From positions 62,001 through 126,000 of the forward strand of contig NZ_CP093396.1 of NCBI RefSeq assembly GCF_029027405.1: 64,000 bases of DNA, in the 5' to 3' direction. Positions within the stretch are counted from its first letter, which is position 1, and each line of letters begins with the position of its first letter. This document shows, piece by piece, positions 27,536 to 36,709 of the stretch. The translations under genes were made by a program, and so were the position numbers. The notes below the pieces were generated by a model. That model did no database searches, had not been told where the DNA came from, and saw only the letters and a list, made by a program, of their open reading frames with translations. This stretch comes from Sulfurimonas sp. GTDB taxonomy: Bacteria; Campylobacterota; Campylobacteria; Campylobacterales; Sulfurimonadaceae.

Positions 27536-28747
27536 ATGACACAAAAATTAACTAAACAGCATATAGCTTTACTTTTTAGTTTATACATTACGCAATTTGT
27601 AGGATTTGCATTTATAACAGAATCGTTAATTGCTATTTTGAGACAAAATGGAACATCATTAGAAAATTTAGGTTTTATATATATGTTGGGTTTATTTTTT
27701 GTTTTTAGATTTTTATGGGCTCCTTTTGTAGATAAAATAAAGTTTAAAAGATTGGGTCATTATCGTGGTTGGATTATAATCTTTCAAACTTTTATGGTTT
27801 TTGTTTTAATAGCTGTATCATTTTTTGATATATTGACAAATTTTAAAATTATAATTGCATTGAGTGTATTATTCGCATTTTTTGCAGCTTCTCAAGATAT
27901 AGCTTTAGATGCACTTGTATTTAAAACAGTTCATAAAGATCAAAGGTCTGTAGGTGGTGCTTTAAAAACGGCAGGTGGACTTGTAGGTGGTATATTAGGT
28001 GGTGGAGTAGCTTTGATTATTTACTCTTATGTAGGTTGGGAACAGACTATACAAATACTAGCCTTTACAACTTCTATCTCTTTAATCCAACTCTACTTTT
28101 ATAAAGAACCTTCATCGCAAAATGAAGAAATAGAAGATAAAATAAACTTTAAACAATACATAGATTTTTGGAAACCCTCAGGAAGAAAGAAGTGGTTATT
28201 ATTATTATTTCTTTATCCTATTACAATTAGTTCTGCTTATGGATTATTAAATCCTATGTTGGTAGATGCAGGGTGGACACTTGATAAAATTGGTTTTGCA
28301 GTTCATATTGTAGGATATGGTATAGGACTCATAGCTTCTTTTAGTACATCTTGGGTTATTAATAAATTTGGTAAAAAAATAGTTTTAGTTATATCTGCAC
28401 TAGGGCAAAGTATAGGAATGCTATTATTACTTTTTATTATAAATGGATATAGTGACAACTTGAGTGTTATGTTAATAGTTGGTTTCATTTTTATGTTTTA
28501 TATGCCCTCTGCTGTTGTCATGATAACAATAATTATGGATCAAGTATCTTCAAAATCTCCAGCCTCACAGTTTGCAATCCAACATAGTGTTTATATGTTT
28601 TCAGGAGTATTATTCGCAGGTTTTGCTATATCTTTATCTGGTGTGTTTGGTTATTCAAGTGTAATAATTGTTTGTTCAATTATTGGATTATTTGCTGTAT
28701 ATTTATCTACCACTATAGATGATAGCATAATACAAGGGGAGTCTTAA
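27536..28747 (+). CDS. MFS transporter, AmpG/YbtX-like
   Basis: 403 residues, about 12 membrane helices. The segment FFAASQDIALDALVFK is the AmpG-type motif, followed by GALKTAGGLVGGILGGG. YbtX, an AmpG-like MFS protein, accompanies ybtP and ybtQ in the yersiniabactin island, which supports orthology of the whole cassette. It starts 1 bp after the ybtQ-like stop, so is translationally coupled. Role in siderophore handling is unsettled even in the model; a peptidoglycan-fragment permease is the alternative. Confidence 0.75.
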   Translation: MTQKLTKQHIALLFSLYITQFVGFAFITESLIAILRQNGTSLENLGFIYMLGLFFVFRFLWAPFVDKIKFKRLGHYRGWIIIFQTFMVFVLIAVSFFDILTNFKIIIALSVLFAFFAASQDIALDALVFKTVHKDQRSVGGALKTAGGLVGGILGGGVALIIYSYVGWEQTIQILAFTTSISLIQLYFYKEPSSQNEEIEDKINFKQYIDFWKPSGRKKWLLLLFLYPITISSAYGLLNPMLVDAGWTLDKIGFAVHIVGYGIGLIASFSTSWVINKFGKKIVLVISALGQSIGMLLLLFIINGYSDNLSVMLIVGFIFMFYMPSAVVMITIIMDQVSSKSPASQFAIQHSVYMFSGVLFAGFAISLSGVFGYSSVIIVCSIIGLFAVYLSTTIDDSIIQGES

Positions 28748-28748
28748 A

Positions 28749-29918
28749 ATGAAAGAAATAAAAATTTTAATGCTTGTAAATGTCTTGTGCGTATCAGCAA
28801 TGATGGCATTTTTAGCAGTAGTTGGCCCAATAATCAGAGCTTTAAATATGCAAGAGTGGCATGCAGGACTGACTGTATCAGTAGGTGGTATTTTATGGGT
28901 TTTACTCTCAAGATATTGGGGTAAAAAAAGTGATATAGTTGGTAGAAAACCTATATTACTTATTGGTGTTGCAGGTGTTGCTATATCGTATCTGATAATG
29001 GCGATTTTTATTGATTTTGCTGTTGTCACTCCACCTCTTGTAATAATATCTTTAGTAGTGTTAGTATTAACGCGTGGTGCAATAGGTGCTTTTTTCTCAG
29101 CGATTACCCCAGTATCAAATGCACTTATTGCAGATCATATTGAAGAATCAAAACGAACTGCTTATATATCAAAACTAGCAGCATCAAGTGGTATCGCTAT
29201 GGTTTTTGCTCCTAGTATTGGTGGTGCCTTGGCTTCTTATGGTTTGTCAGTTCCATTATACACCTTTGCTGTTTTACCACTTTTAGGTGCTGTTATACTG
29301 TACTTTTATCTACCTAGTGAAAAAGTTGTAGTAAAAAAAGACATGCCAGTACCAAAACTTTTTGATATAAGATTAAGACTTCCTATGATTACTGCATTTA
29401 TTACGATGTTTGGAGTTGTTACAGCTCAAGTTTGTTTAGGATTTTTTGTAATAGATAAGCTTAATGTAGATTTAATTGAAGGTGCAAAGATCACAGGATT
29501 TGTACTTTCTTGTATAGGTGTAGCATTTATAGTAGCACAAATTATCATCTCAAAAGTTGATATAAATCCATACAATTTATTGAAGTTTGGTTCACTTGTA
29601 GGTTTGCTAGGATATATTATAGTAGTTATGATGACTTCTCAACTAATCTTAACTATTGGTTTTAGTATCACTGCCTTTGGTATGGGTATGCTTTTTCCTG
29701 CTTTTCAAGCCTTGGCTGTAAATCTTGTAACCAAACACGAGCAAGGAGCATCATCTGGAACAGTATCAGCAGCACAAGGTATGGGTATTGTTGTAGCTCC
29801 TATAGTAAGTACTGCAGTTTATCAGATAAATCCTATTGCGCCATTTATATTGACAGCTTTAGCGTTTGGACTTTTATTTATAATATCATTTCAACATATA
29901 AAGAAGCTAAATGCTTGA
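28749..29918 (+). CDS. MFS transporter, drug/siderophore exporter type
   Basis: 389 residues, 12 predicted helices. The loop 2-3 motif reads SRYWGKKSDIVGRKPILLIG, the classic MFS A-motif of the DHA1/TetA type. It starts 1 bp after the preceding stop in the same operon. Similar proteins export drugs or siderophores; in this setting recycling of emptied siderophore to the outside is a reasonable guess. No substrate residue can be named. Confidence 0.75.
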   Translation: MKEIKILMLVNVLCVSAMMAFLAVVGPIIRALNMQEWHAGLTVSVGGILWVLLSRYWGKKSDIVGRKPILLIGVAGVAISYLIMAIFIDFAVVTPPLVIISLVVLVLTRGAIGAFFSAITPVSNALIADHIEESKRTAYISKLAASSGIAMVFAPSIGGALASYGLSVPLYTFAVLPLLGAVILYFYLPSEKVVVKKDMPVPKLFDIRLRLPMITAFITMFGVVTAQVCLGFFVIDKLNVDLIEGAKITGFVLSCIGVAFIVAQIIISKVDINPYNLLKFGSLVGLLGYIIVVMMTSQLILTIGFSITAFGMGMLFPAFQALAVNLVTKHEQGASSGTVSAAQGMGIVVAPIVSTAVYQINPIAPFILTALAFGLLFIISFQHIKKLNA

Positions 29919-30450
29919 GGTTTTAATCTTAGCCCTAGCCCTTAGCATGGATGCTTTTGCAGTATCCATAGGACTAGGTGTTAAAAATAAAAAAGATATA
30001 AAAGTACTGGCTTTAAAAGCTGGTATATTTTTTGGTATATTTCAAGCTATTATGCCACTTATCGGTTATCTAGGTGGGGTGGGATTAAAAGAGTATATTG
30101 GTGAATATGATTCTATTATTGCTTTTGTATTATTAATGATTATTGGACTTAAGATGATATATGAAGCCTTTGGTAAAAATACAGAAGATACACTCACAAT
30201 CATCTCAAATAAAGTTTTATTAACTCTAGCAATAGCCACAAGTATAGATGCGATGGCTGCTGGATTTACACTACATTTATTTAATCTAAATCCAATCATT
30301 AGTTTAATACTCATTGGAATAACTACTTTTATTTTTAGTATCTTAGGTGTTTATATAGGTTCTAAAGGTGGAGGAAAATATGAAAGTAAAGCCGAGATTT
30401 TTGGTGGTATTATACTGATACTTATTGGTTTTAAAATTTTGATTTTTTAG
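29911..30450 (+). CDS. mntP: Manganese efflux pump MntP
   Basis: 179 residues, six helices in two similar halves, each with the conserved acidic motif: LSMDAFAVSIGLG near the start and TSIDAMAAGFTLH in the second half. This is diagnostic of MntP. The start ATG overlaps the preceding MFS stop by 8 bp. Co-transcription with an iron-siderophore importer would remove manganese during iron starvation, when Mn could mis-metallate iron sites. In E. coli mntP responds to both MntR and Fur. Confidence 0.92.
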   Translation: MLEVLILALALSMDAFAVSIGLGVKNKKDIKVLALKAGIFFGIFQAIMPLIGYLGGVGLKEYIGEYDSIIAFVLLMIIGLKMIYEAFGKNTEDTLTIISNKVLLTLAIATSIDAMAAGFTLHLFNLNPIISLILIGITTFIFSILGVYIGSKGGGKYESKAEIFGGIILILIGFKILIF

Positions 30451-30458
30451 GAATAGTT

Positions 30459-30809
30459 ATGGGTTATTATATATTAAAAATATTAATAAGTGCTATTTTA
30501 ATAGTGATTATTTCAGAAGTATCAAAAAGAAATTCACTATTTGCAGGGATAGTAGCATCTTTACCTCTTGTATCTATTTTGGCTATGATTTGGCTTTATA
30601 TAGATACTAAAGATGTAGCAAAAGTAAGTGAACTCTCATCTTCAATTTTTTGGTTTGTGATACCATCTTTAGCATTATTTATATCTTTACCAATATTTTT
30701 AAAATATGGTTTTAGTTTTTATAGTAGCTTGTTTTTTTCTTCTTTTATTACTATTGGTTGTTATTATTTGATGATTTTAGTTTTGGATTACTTTAGGATA
30801 AATATGTAA
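30459..30809 (+). CDS. DUF3147 family small membrane protein
   Basis: 116 residues with four hydrophobic helices and the motif ISEVSKRNSLFAGIVASLPLVSILAMIWLY typical of DUF3147. It is the last gene of the operon, 8 bp after mntP. Function unknown. The following 93 bp to the convergent gene contain no clear terminator. Confidence 0.75.
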   Translation: MGYYILKILISAILIVIISEVSKRNSLFAGIVASLPLVSILAMIWLYIDTKDVAKVSELSSSIFWFVIPSLALFISLPIFLKYGFSFYSSLFFSSFITIGCYYLMILVLDYFRINM

Positions 30810-30902
30810 AGAAATACTTTTTTAAGGGGTACCTCGAAAGCTTTATCCAAGGAATTGATTTGAAATTTTATAAGTGTTGCGCTTTAAACTTAAATTGGTG
30901 TT

Positions 30903-31346
30903 TTATACAATAGTATGTGCCATATATTTACCTTTATGGGATTGAGCGATGACATTTTGTTTTATCTTTGAAGATGAAGTTTGTGGATTATAGCTAACTT
31001 GAACAATCTTTTTCCCTTTTGATTTTAAGTATTTTTCTACTGCAATATTATGAGCTTTATCTCCCCAATCCTCTCCAACTACAAAAATATCAGCATCTAC
31101 CTCTTTACAATTAGTTACATACTCAAGTTTATCATAAGATACAACATCATCTACACATTTTAAAGCCTTAAGCATTCTCATTCGTTGCTCTAAAGGAATA
31201 ACAGGTACATTTATTTTATATGAAGCTACTACTTCATCAGAAGCTACCCCAACAACAAATTTATCTCCCAATGTTTTACAATATTCTAAGAGGTCTAAAT
31301 GACCAATATGTAACAAGTCAAAAGTGCCTACTGTATATACAGTCAT
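30903..31346 (-). CDS. Cytidylyltransferase, TagD/GCT-like
   Basis: 147 residues of the nucleotidyltransferase alpha/beta phosphodiesterase fold. GTFDLLHIGHLDLLEYCK holds the HxGH motif; VVGEDWGDKA and the C-terminal TSSSKIK loop replace the RTEGISTT motif of glycerol-3-phosphate cytidylyltransferase. It probably makes a CDP-alcohol from CTP. It is divergent from a CDP-alcohol phosphatidyltransferase 119 bp away, which suggests the two act in one lipid or polymer head-group pathway. Substrate not assignable. Confidence 0.8.
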   Translation of the reverse strand: MTVYTVGTFDLLHIGHLDLLEYCKTLGDKFVVGVASDEVVASYKINVPVIPLEQRMRMLKALKCVDDVVSYDKLEYVTNCKEVDADIFVVGEDWGDKAHNIAVEKYLKSKGKKIVQVSYNPQTSSSKIKQNVIAQSHKGKYMAHTIV

Positions 31347-31465
31347 GATTTAATTTCCTTAGTCAAAAGTATTTTAGATATAATAGCGTTTTTATACTAA
31401 AACTATCGTTATATTCAAATGAACAATACCAACGAAAACACCTAAATTACTTACTAGGACTTACA

Positions 31466-32125
31466 ATGTCAGCAGAAAATCACACACATAAAGAATTGCA
31501 ACAACCCACTATTTTATCTTATGTAAAAGATATACCAAATCTTTTATCACTTTTAGGATTAGCCTGTACGGTATTAGCTATCTATTTCAGTATCACTGGT
31601 ATTTATGGGGCAGCAATGATTGGTATGGTTTGGGCAGTTGCTTTTGATTGGGCTGATGGCTTAGTCGCAAGAAGATTAAAAGGAAGAACAGCTACAGATG
31701 CAAAATTCGGAGGGCAACTTGATGTTGTTATAGATATTGTAAGTTATGGAGTTACCCCTGCTATTTTACTTTTAAGTTATGGAAAATTCGAGCCAATATT
31801 TTTAGTTGGAGCATTTATAATGATGACTGCCGCAGCAATAAGGTTAAGTTATTTTAGTACATACGGCTTGGCTGGAGGAACAAAATATACTGGACTTGCT
31901 CTTGATAACAATAGTTTGATTTTAGTCTCTGTATTTTTACTAGAGGGCTTTGTGAGCAATGAGACTTTTACAATTATTTTATATATGAGCGGAGTTGGAC
32001 TTGCAATACTGAATGTATCAGAGATTAAAACACCAAAACTTTCAGGAAATCCTAGAAATGTTTGGCTTTTAGCTATATATACTTTAGGAATAACAGCTAT
32101 TTATAGTTTAAATCTTTTAAGTTAA
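31466..32125 (+). CDS. CDP-alcohol phosphatidyltransferase
   Basis: 219 residues, multi-helix membrane enzyme. The CDP-OH signature appears as DWADGLVARR, then GGQLDVVIDIVSYG: the required DxxDG, AR, G and DxxxD are present. Twelve residues lie between AR and G, a few more than the canonical eight. The family transfers phosphoalcohol from a CDP-alcohol or CDP-diacylglycerol. PssA-like serine phosphatidyltransferase is one option; use of a head group from the divergent cytidylyltransferase is another. Confidence 0.82.
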   Translation: MSAENHTHKELQQPTILSYVKDIPNLLSLLGLACTVLAIYFSITGIYGAAMIGMVWAVAFDWADGLVARRLKGRTATDAKFGGQLDVVIDIVSYGVTPAILLLSYGKFEPIFLVGAFIMMTAAAIRLSYFSTYGLAGGTKYTGLALDNNSLILVSVFLLEGFVSNETFTIILYMSGVGLAILNVSEIKTPKLSGNPRNVWLLAIYTLGITAIYSLNLLS

Positions 32126-32183
32126 TAAAATTACTTTTATTATTTAAAACAACTTGTAGATTTATCGGTTATGAAGATTGACA

Positions 32184-32201
32184 CCCATACTAAAGTATGG
32201 G
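32184..32201. other. Perfect 8-bp hairpin
   Basis: CCCATACT-AA-AGTATGGG, with flanking ACAC and TGTG that can extend pairing. It lies between convergent genes at 32125 and 32218. No T run follows in either direction, so an intrinsic terminator is doubtful. It resembles subterminal hairpins of IS200/IS605 elements, but no other part of one is present. Confidence 0.45.
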
Positions 32202-32217
32202 CATGTGTTTGGTACTA

Positions 32218-32535
32218 TTATTTGGACTCTTTTTTCATTATAGTGCCGTCTATGGCATTTACTTGAACCTTGTAATCTTTAGTTGTAGCCTTATAAATAA
32301 GAAAGTCACCTAAGTGTATAAGTTGAATTTTTTCTACCTCTTGAGTAGTTGCCTTCTTAACTATTTTACGAGCTTCTTTATCTTTGATATTGCTAAGCTT
32401 CTTCTTTTTTTGCTCAGTTTTTATTTTAAGATTTGGGTTTTTGTTGTATCCGTGAATAGAGCTATGCTCCATTGGTGTCATAGCTTGAGAAGCAAACGCA
32501 AAGATTGGAGCTAGTAGTAATGGTAAATATTTCAT
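32218..32535 (-). CDS. Exported PepSY-like small protein of metal efflux operon
   Basis: 105 residues. A signal peptide (MKYLPLLLAPIFAFASQA) is followed by a lysine-rich stretch and a C-terminal PepSY-like segment (DFLIYKATTKDYKVQVNAIDG). It starts 2 bp after the RND pump gene, so is the last gene of that operon. A periplasmic accessory, perhaps metal-binding or an inhibitor, is plausible. The family call rests on the short C-terminal pattern only. Confidence 0.55.
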   Translation of the reverse strand: MKYLPLLLAPIFAFASQAMTPMEHSSIHGYNKNPNLKIKTEQKKKKLSNIKDKEARKIVKKATTQEVEKIQLIHLGDFLIYKATTKDYKVQVNAIDGTIMKKESK

Positions 32536-32537
32536 GA

Positions 32538-35500
32538 TTAATCCTTTTGATTAGTAGTGTTAGTTGTATGCTCTTTTTTGTAAAAAAGCAGATATGTTGA
32601 AGGTAGTATAAGTAATGTTAAAATTGTTGAACTTATAATCCCACCTGTTATAACTATGGATAAAGGGTATTGTATTTCACTTCCTACACCACTGGCATAA
32701 AGAAGAGGAAGAATCCCAAACAAAGTTGTAAATGCTGTCATAAGAACTGGTCTAAGTCTAAGTAAAGCAGCATCTTTTACTAAAACCTTTAGGTCTACAT
32801 TTGGAAACTTAAGGTGTAGTTCATCAATAAAGCTGACTAAAACTATACCGTTTAAAATAGCTATGGCAAAGATGGCTAAAAAACCGATGATTGCTGAGAT
32901 TGAGAGATAGATGCCACTCACAAAAAGAGCAATAATTCCACCGATGAAACCAAAAGGTACATTTATAAGAATCAATATTGCTTTTGAAATAGAGTTAAAT
33001 GCAGTATATAAAATTAATATTACTAACAACATAGTTGCAGGAATAATAATAGAAAGTTTATCAGTTGCCTCTTGCATATTTTTAAAATCACCAGCCCAGC
33101 CAATATAATAGCCAGAAGGCATAGTTACTTTTTTTTCTATAAGAGCATTAGCTTCTTTTACAAATGAAGCCACATCACGACCTTCAACTTCCATAGATAG
33201 AACCATATAACGACTTAAATTTTCACGCTTTATAAATGAAGCGCCATGTTTAAGTGTTATCTTGCATATTTGCTCAAGCGAAACTAAATTTCCATTAACT
33301 GAGCGAAGACTTAGATTTTTAAGTGACTCTATATCTTTTTTTGCATCTTTGATTTTAGCAACAATAGGAAATCTTCTAATGCCTTCTATCTTCTGAGTTA
33401 CTTGCTCTTCACCGATTCCATTTCTGATGATTTGCATAACTTCGTTAACCTTAATTCCATAACGAGCTAGAGCTAAGTAATCAGGTTCTATGTTGATTTG
33501 TGCTTGACCTAGTTGTGTTTCAACTTCAGCACGCTCTAAACCATCAACATCACTAATAGTAGCAATGATGGATTTTGATATTGCATCTAGAGTTTTTTGA
33601 TTTTCACCATATATCTTTATGGCTAATTCGGCTTTTACACCCTCAAGTAGTTCTTCAATTCTCATAGCGATTGGCTGAGTTGGAACAAAAACTATATGTT
33701 CAAAAGTGTGTTCCAAGTCTTCATTCATTCTGTTAGTTAAAGCAGGTAAGTCTTCTATGTTATCTTTAAGTGTTAGTAAAACTTCCATGTAGTTGGCTTG
33801 AGCAGTTTCACCTTTTTCACTCCTTCCAATCATAGATAAAACTGAACTAACTTCATTTGGATAGTTTTTAAGTATATGCTTCTCAATTTGGGCAGCATTT
33901 TCAACAGACTGAGTAAGAGCTGTCCCAGGGATAGCTATAACTCTGTACATGATTGACTCTTCATTTAGCTCTGGCATAAATTCACGACCTACAAACGAGA
34001 GTAAAACAGCTAAACTAACAAACAAAATACTAACACTTATAAGAAGCTTTTTTGCGTTAGAAAGTGAGTAAATTAAAAGAGGTGAATATGCTTTTTTTAT
34101 TTTGTTCATTAAAAAGTTAGAACTAGAACCACTTGGACGAAGTAATAAAAACGATAAAACAGGGACTAAAACAAGTGCTACTAAAAGTGAACCAAGCATT
34201 ACAAAAACAATGTTTAGTGCCATTGGAGAGTAGAGTTTTCCTGCAAGTCCATCCAAGGATAGTAAAGGAATAAAAATAGCTATGATTATTAAAACAGCAA
34301 AGGTTACTGGAGTTGCTACCTCTTTTGCAGATGAAGCAATAACCTCTAGCTTATTCGCATCTTTTTCATCATGGAGTTTCCTAAAGGTATTTTCTACTAT
34401 AACAATCGTCCCATCCACTATCATGCCAACAGCTATGGCCAAGCCACTAAGACTCATTAAATTAGCAGATAAATTATAATAATCCATAAGTAAAAAAGCA
34501 ACAAGCAGAGATATAGGAAGGGAAATAATTACAATAAAAGCGGAACGAAGTTCAAACAAAAAAATAAATAGAACAATAGCAACTAAAACTACACCAGTTA
34601 AAAGTGCAGAGGTCATTGTATCTACTGCTTTACGAGTTATTTCTGTTCTATCATAAATAGCTTTTATGCTAACACCATCTGGGAGGGTTGAGTTTATTGT
34701 TGGTATTTTCTTTTTAATATGCTCAACAACTTTAGCAGCATTTGTTGCAGTTCTTTGAAGAACCATGCCAATTACTGCTTCTTTTGCGTCTATGCTAACC
34801 GCTCCAAAACGAGGAGCAAAACCTGTTTGAATATCTGCAACATCACCAATAGTTACAGCCTGTCCTTTGCTAGATTTTATAACTGTATTTCTAATATCGT
34901 CTAGTGTTTTGTATAGACCATTTCCACGAATCAGATATTGTTCAGAATTAAATTCTAAGTATTGACCACCTGCTGCTTGGTTTGCACTACGAAGAGCATC
35001 TATGATATTAGCGTAAGTAATACCGATATTTTGGAGTTTAGTAGTATCAACAAGTACATCATACTGCTTCTCTTCTCCACCCCAACCAACAACTTCTTCC
35101 ACCCCTGAGACACTTTTTAAAAGAGGGGTAACAACATAATCTTGCATCTCGCGTAATTGGCTTAATGTATATTCCCCTGTTGTATCCTCTAGTTTATACC
35201 AAAAAACTTGACCTAGACCTGTTGTGTTTGGTCCAAGTTGTGGGGAACCCCAACCATTAGGAATATCAACACTTTCAAGTCTCTCATTTACAAGTTGACG
35301 CAAAAAATATATGTCCATATCATCTTGAAAAAAGACAGATACATAAGATAAACCAAAAAAAGAGTTTGAGCTTATCATCTTAACTCCAGCCATTCCAGAA
35401 AGGGCTGACTCTATAGGGTAAGTAATAAGTTTTTCAATATCTTCAGCTGAATTGCCAGGACTTTCTGTATAAATAACTACCTGTTTTGGTGTGATATCAG

Positions 35501-35618
35501 GGAAGGCATCTATTGGTATTTCATTGTAAGCTTTGTAACCAAAAGCACTAAGGACTAAGAAAAAAGTAAGCACTAAAAATCTGTACTTTAGAGATGTGTC
35601 TATGAGTTTATTTAACAT
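32538..35618 (-). CDS. Heavy-metal efflux RND pump, CzcA/CusA family
   Basis: 1026 residues, two repeats of a helix plus large periplasmic loop plus six helices. The transmembrane helix 4 motif reads SGLAIAVGMIVDGTIVIVEN. It keeps the proton-relay Asp/Glu of the HME class but lacks the DFG start of CzcA and the AMVDAA of CusA. The transported metal therefore cannot be assigned to the classic Zn/Co/Cd or Cu/Ag subgroups. It sits between the fusion protein gene and the PepSY-like gene in one operon. Inner membrane, driven by proton flux. Confidence 0.92.
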   Translation of the reverse strand: MLNKLIDTSLKYRFLVLTFFLVLSAFGYKAYNEIPIDAFPDITPKQVVIYTESPGNSAEDIEKLITYPIESALSGMAGVKMISSNSFFGLSYVSVFFQDDMDIYFLRQLVNERLESVDIPNGWGSPQLGPNTTGLGQVFWYKLEDTTGEYTLSQLREMQDYVVTPLLKSVSGVEEVVGWGGEEKQYDVLVDTTKLQNIGITYANIIDALRSANQAAGGQYLEFNSEQYLIRGNGLYKTLDDIRNTVIKSSKGQAVTIGDVADIQTGFAPRFGAVSIDAKEAVIGMVLQRTATNAAKVVEHIKKKIPTINSTLPDGVSIKAIYDRTEITRKAVDTMTSALLTGVVLVAIVLFIFLFELRSAFIVIISLPISLLVAFLLMDYYNLSANLMSLSGLAIAVGMIVDGTIVIVENTFRKLHDEKDANKLEVIASSAKEVATPVTFAVLIIIAIFIPLLSLDGLAGKLYSPMALNIVFVMLGSLLVALVLVPVLSFLLLRPSGSSSNFLMNKIKKAYSPLLIYSLSNAKKLLISVSILFVSLAVLLSFVGREFMPELNEESIMYRVIAIPGTALTQSVENAAQIEKHILKNYPNEVSSVLSMIGRSEKGETAQANYMEVLLTLKDNIEDLPALTNRMNEDLEHTFEHIVFVPTQPIAMRIEELLEGVKAELAIKIYGENQKTLDAISKSIIATISDVDGLERAEVETQLGQAQINIEPDYLALARYGIKVNEVMQIIRNGIGEEQVTQKIEGIRRFPIVAKIKDAKKDIESLKNLSLRSVNGNLVSLEQICKITLKHGASFIKRENLSRYMVLSMEVEGRDVASFVKEANALIEKKVTMPSGYYIGWAGDFKNMQEATDKLSIIIPATMLLVILILYTAFNSISKAILILINVPFGFIGGIIALFVSGIYLSISAIIGFLAIFAIAILNGIVLVSFIDELHLKFPNVDLKVLVKDAALLRLRPVLMTAFTTLFGILPLLYASGVGSEIQYPLSIVITGGIISSTILTLLILPSTYLLFYKKEHTTNTTNQKD

Positions 35619-35626
35619 GTTACCTC

Positions 35627-36709
35627 CTAGTGACCGTGTCCACCAAGAGAAGACTTTAGAAGTAAAGATTTTACATAGTAACTTTTAGCACTAACATATT
35701 CTTCATCTAATTTTAAACCTTCAATGGCTGTATATTTTTCATCTTGAGTTATTATTTTTACAACTCTAACTTCATACTCCGCTTCTTCATCTTCATGTTC
35801 TTTTGCTTCTTCATGTTCATCGTGTTTCTCTGGAGTGAAAACAACCCATTCATTATTAAAAAAAGATAAAGCAGTCGTTTTAACAGCTACATGTTTTTTA
35901 CTCTCACTAAAGTACAAAGTAGCATCTGTATATGCATTGATATAAAGCTTTATGTTGGGTGCATCTATGCTCGAAAGGATTACTATGCGTTGAGTCTTTT
36001 CATCTACTTTTGGAAGAATTTGAGTTACATAAGAGATGATAGTATCATCACCATTTTGAATAACTATCTTTTGAGAAACCTTTACCTTAGATGCATACTT
36101 TAAAGGTAGATATGATTTTAAATAAAAAGCTTGCTCTTTGACTAAAGAGATTATGGGGGTATCTTCTTTTACGCTTGAGTGCAGAGGTTGGAGTATAGAT
36201 GCCACGATACCATTACTATGTGCGTAAATCATAAAGTTTGATGTTGCTTTATTGAGCTTATCTGTATTTATACCCAATGTTTGAAGTTGAGATTTCAATG
36301 CTGTTGATTTGGATAAAAGTTCATTGTTTTTAATGCTTTGAGCATTGATATTTACAAGTGAAGTCATACCTTTTTCATATAAATTTTTTTGAGCAGTATA
36401 GTTTTTTTCTTGAGCAACCAATTGCTTTTGTAAAGAGATAAATTCTGCTGTCATTTTGGATAACAGGATAGACTTTATAAGAACTACCTTTTGTCCTTTT
36501 TTTACCTTTTGTCCAGCTTTTACAAAATACTTTTGTACTTGTCCACCAACTTGACTCATAATAGATTGAGAAGCATTTGAAAGTTGAATGATTTGCCCAT
36601 TTAGCTTTATTGATTTTGAAAAAGCCTTAGATATTGTATGTTCTAATGGTATTTCATTGGAGAATAAGTTAAGGACAAGTAGTGTTGAAAGTAAAAAAAG
36701 TTTAATCAT
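35627..36709 (-). CDS. RND efflux periplasmic adaptor (CusB/CzcB-like)
   Basis: 360 residues from the ATG at 36709, preferred over the upstream in-frame start because AGGAG lies 7 bp upstream and a signal peptide (MIKLFLLSTLLVLNLFS) follows. HlyD-type lipoyl halves (GGQVQKYFVKAGQKVKKGQKV and the NGIVASI region) flank a coiled coil. Near the C-terminus is a His/Glu-rich run (HDEHEEAKEHEDEEAEYE) and the protein ends GGHGH, likely metal-binding. It overlaps the outer-membrane factor gene by 8 bp. Confidence 0.9.
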   Translation of the reverse strand: MIKLFLLSTLLVLNLFSNEIPLEHTISKAFSKSIKLNGQIIQLSNASQSIMSQVGGQVQKYFVKAGQKVKKGQKVVLIKSILLSKMTAEFISLQKQLVAQEKNYTAQKNLYEKGMTSLVNINAQSIKNNELLSKSTALKSQLQTLGINTDKLNKATSNFMIYAHSNGIVASILQPLHSSVKEDTPIISLVKEQAFYLKSYLPLKYASKVKVSQKIVIQNGDDTIISYVTQILPKVDEKTQRIVILSSIDAPNIKLYINAYTDATLYFSESKKHVAVKTTALSFFNNEWVVFTPEKHDEHEEAKEHEDEEAEYEVRVVKIITQDEKYTAIEGLKLDEEYVSAKSYYVKSLLLKSSLGGHGH

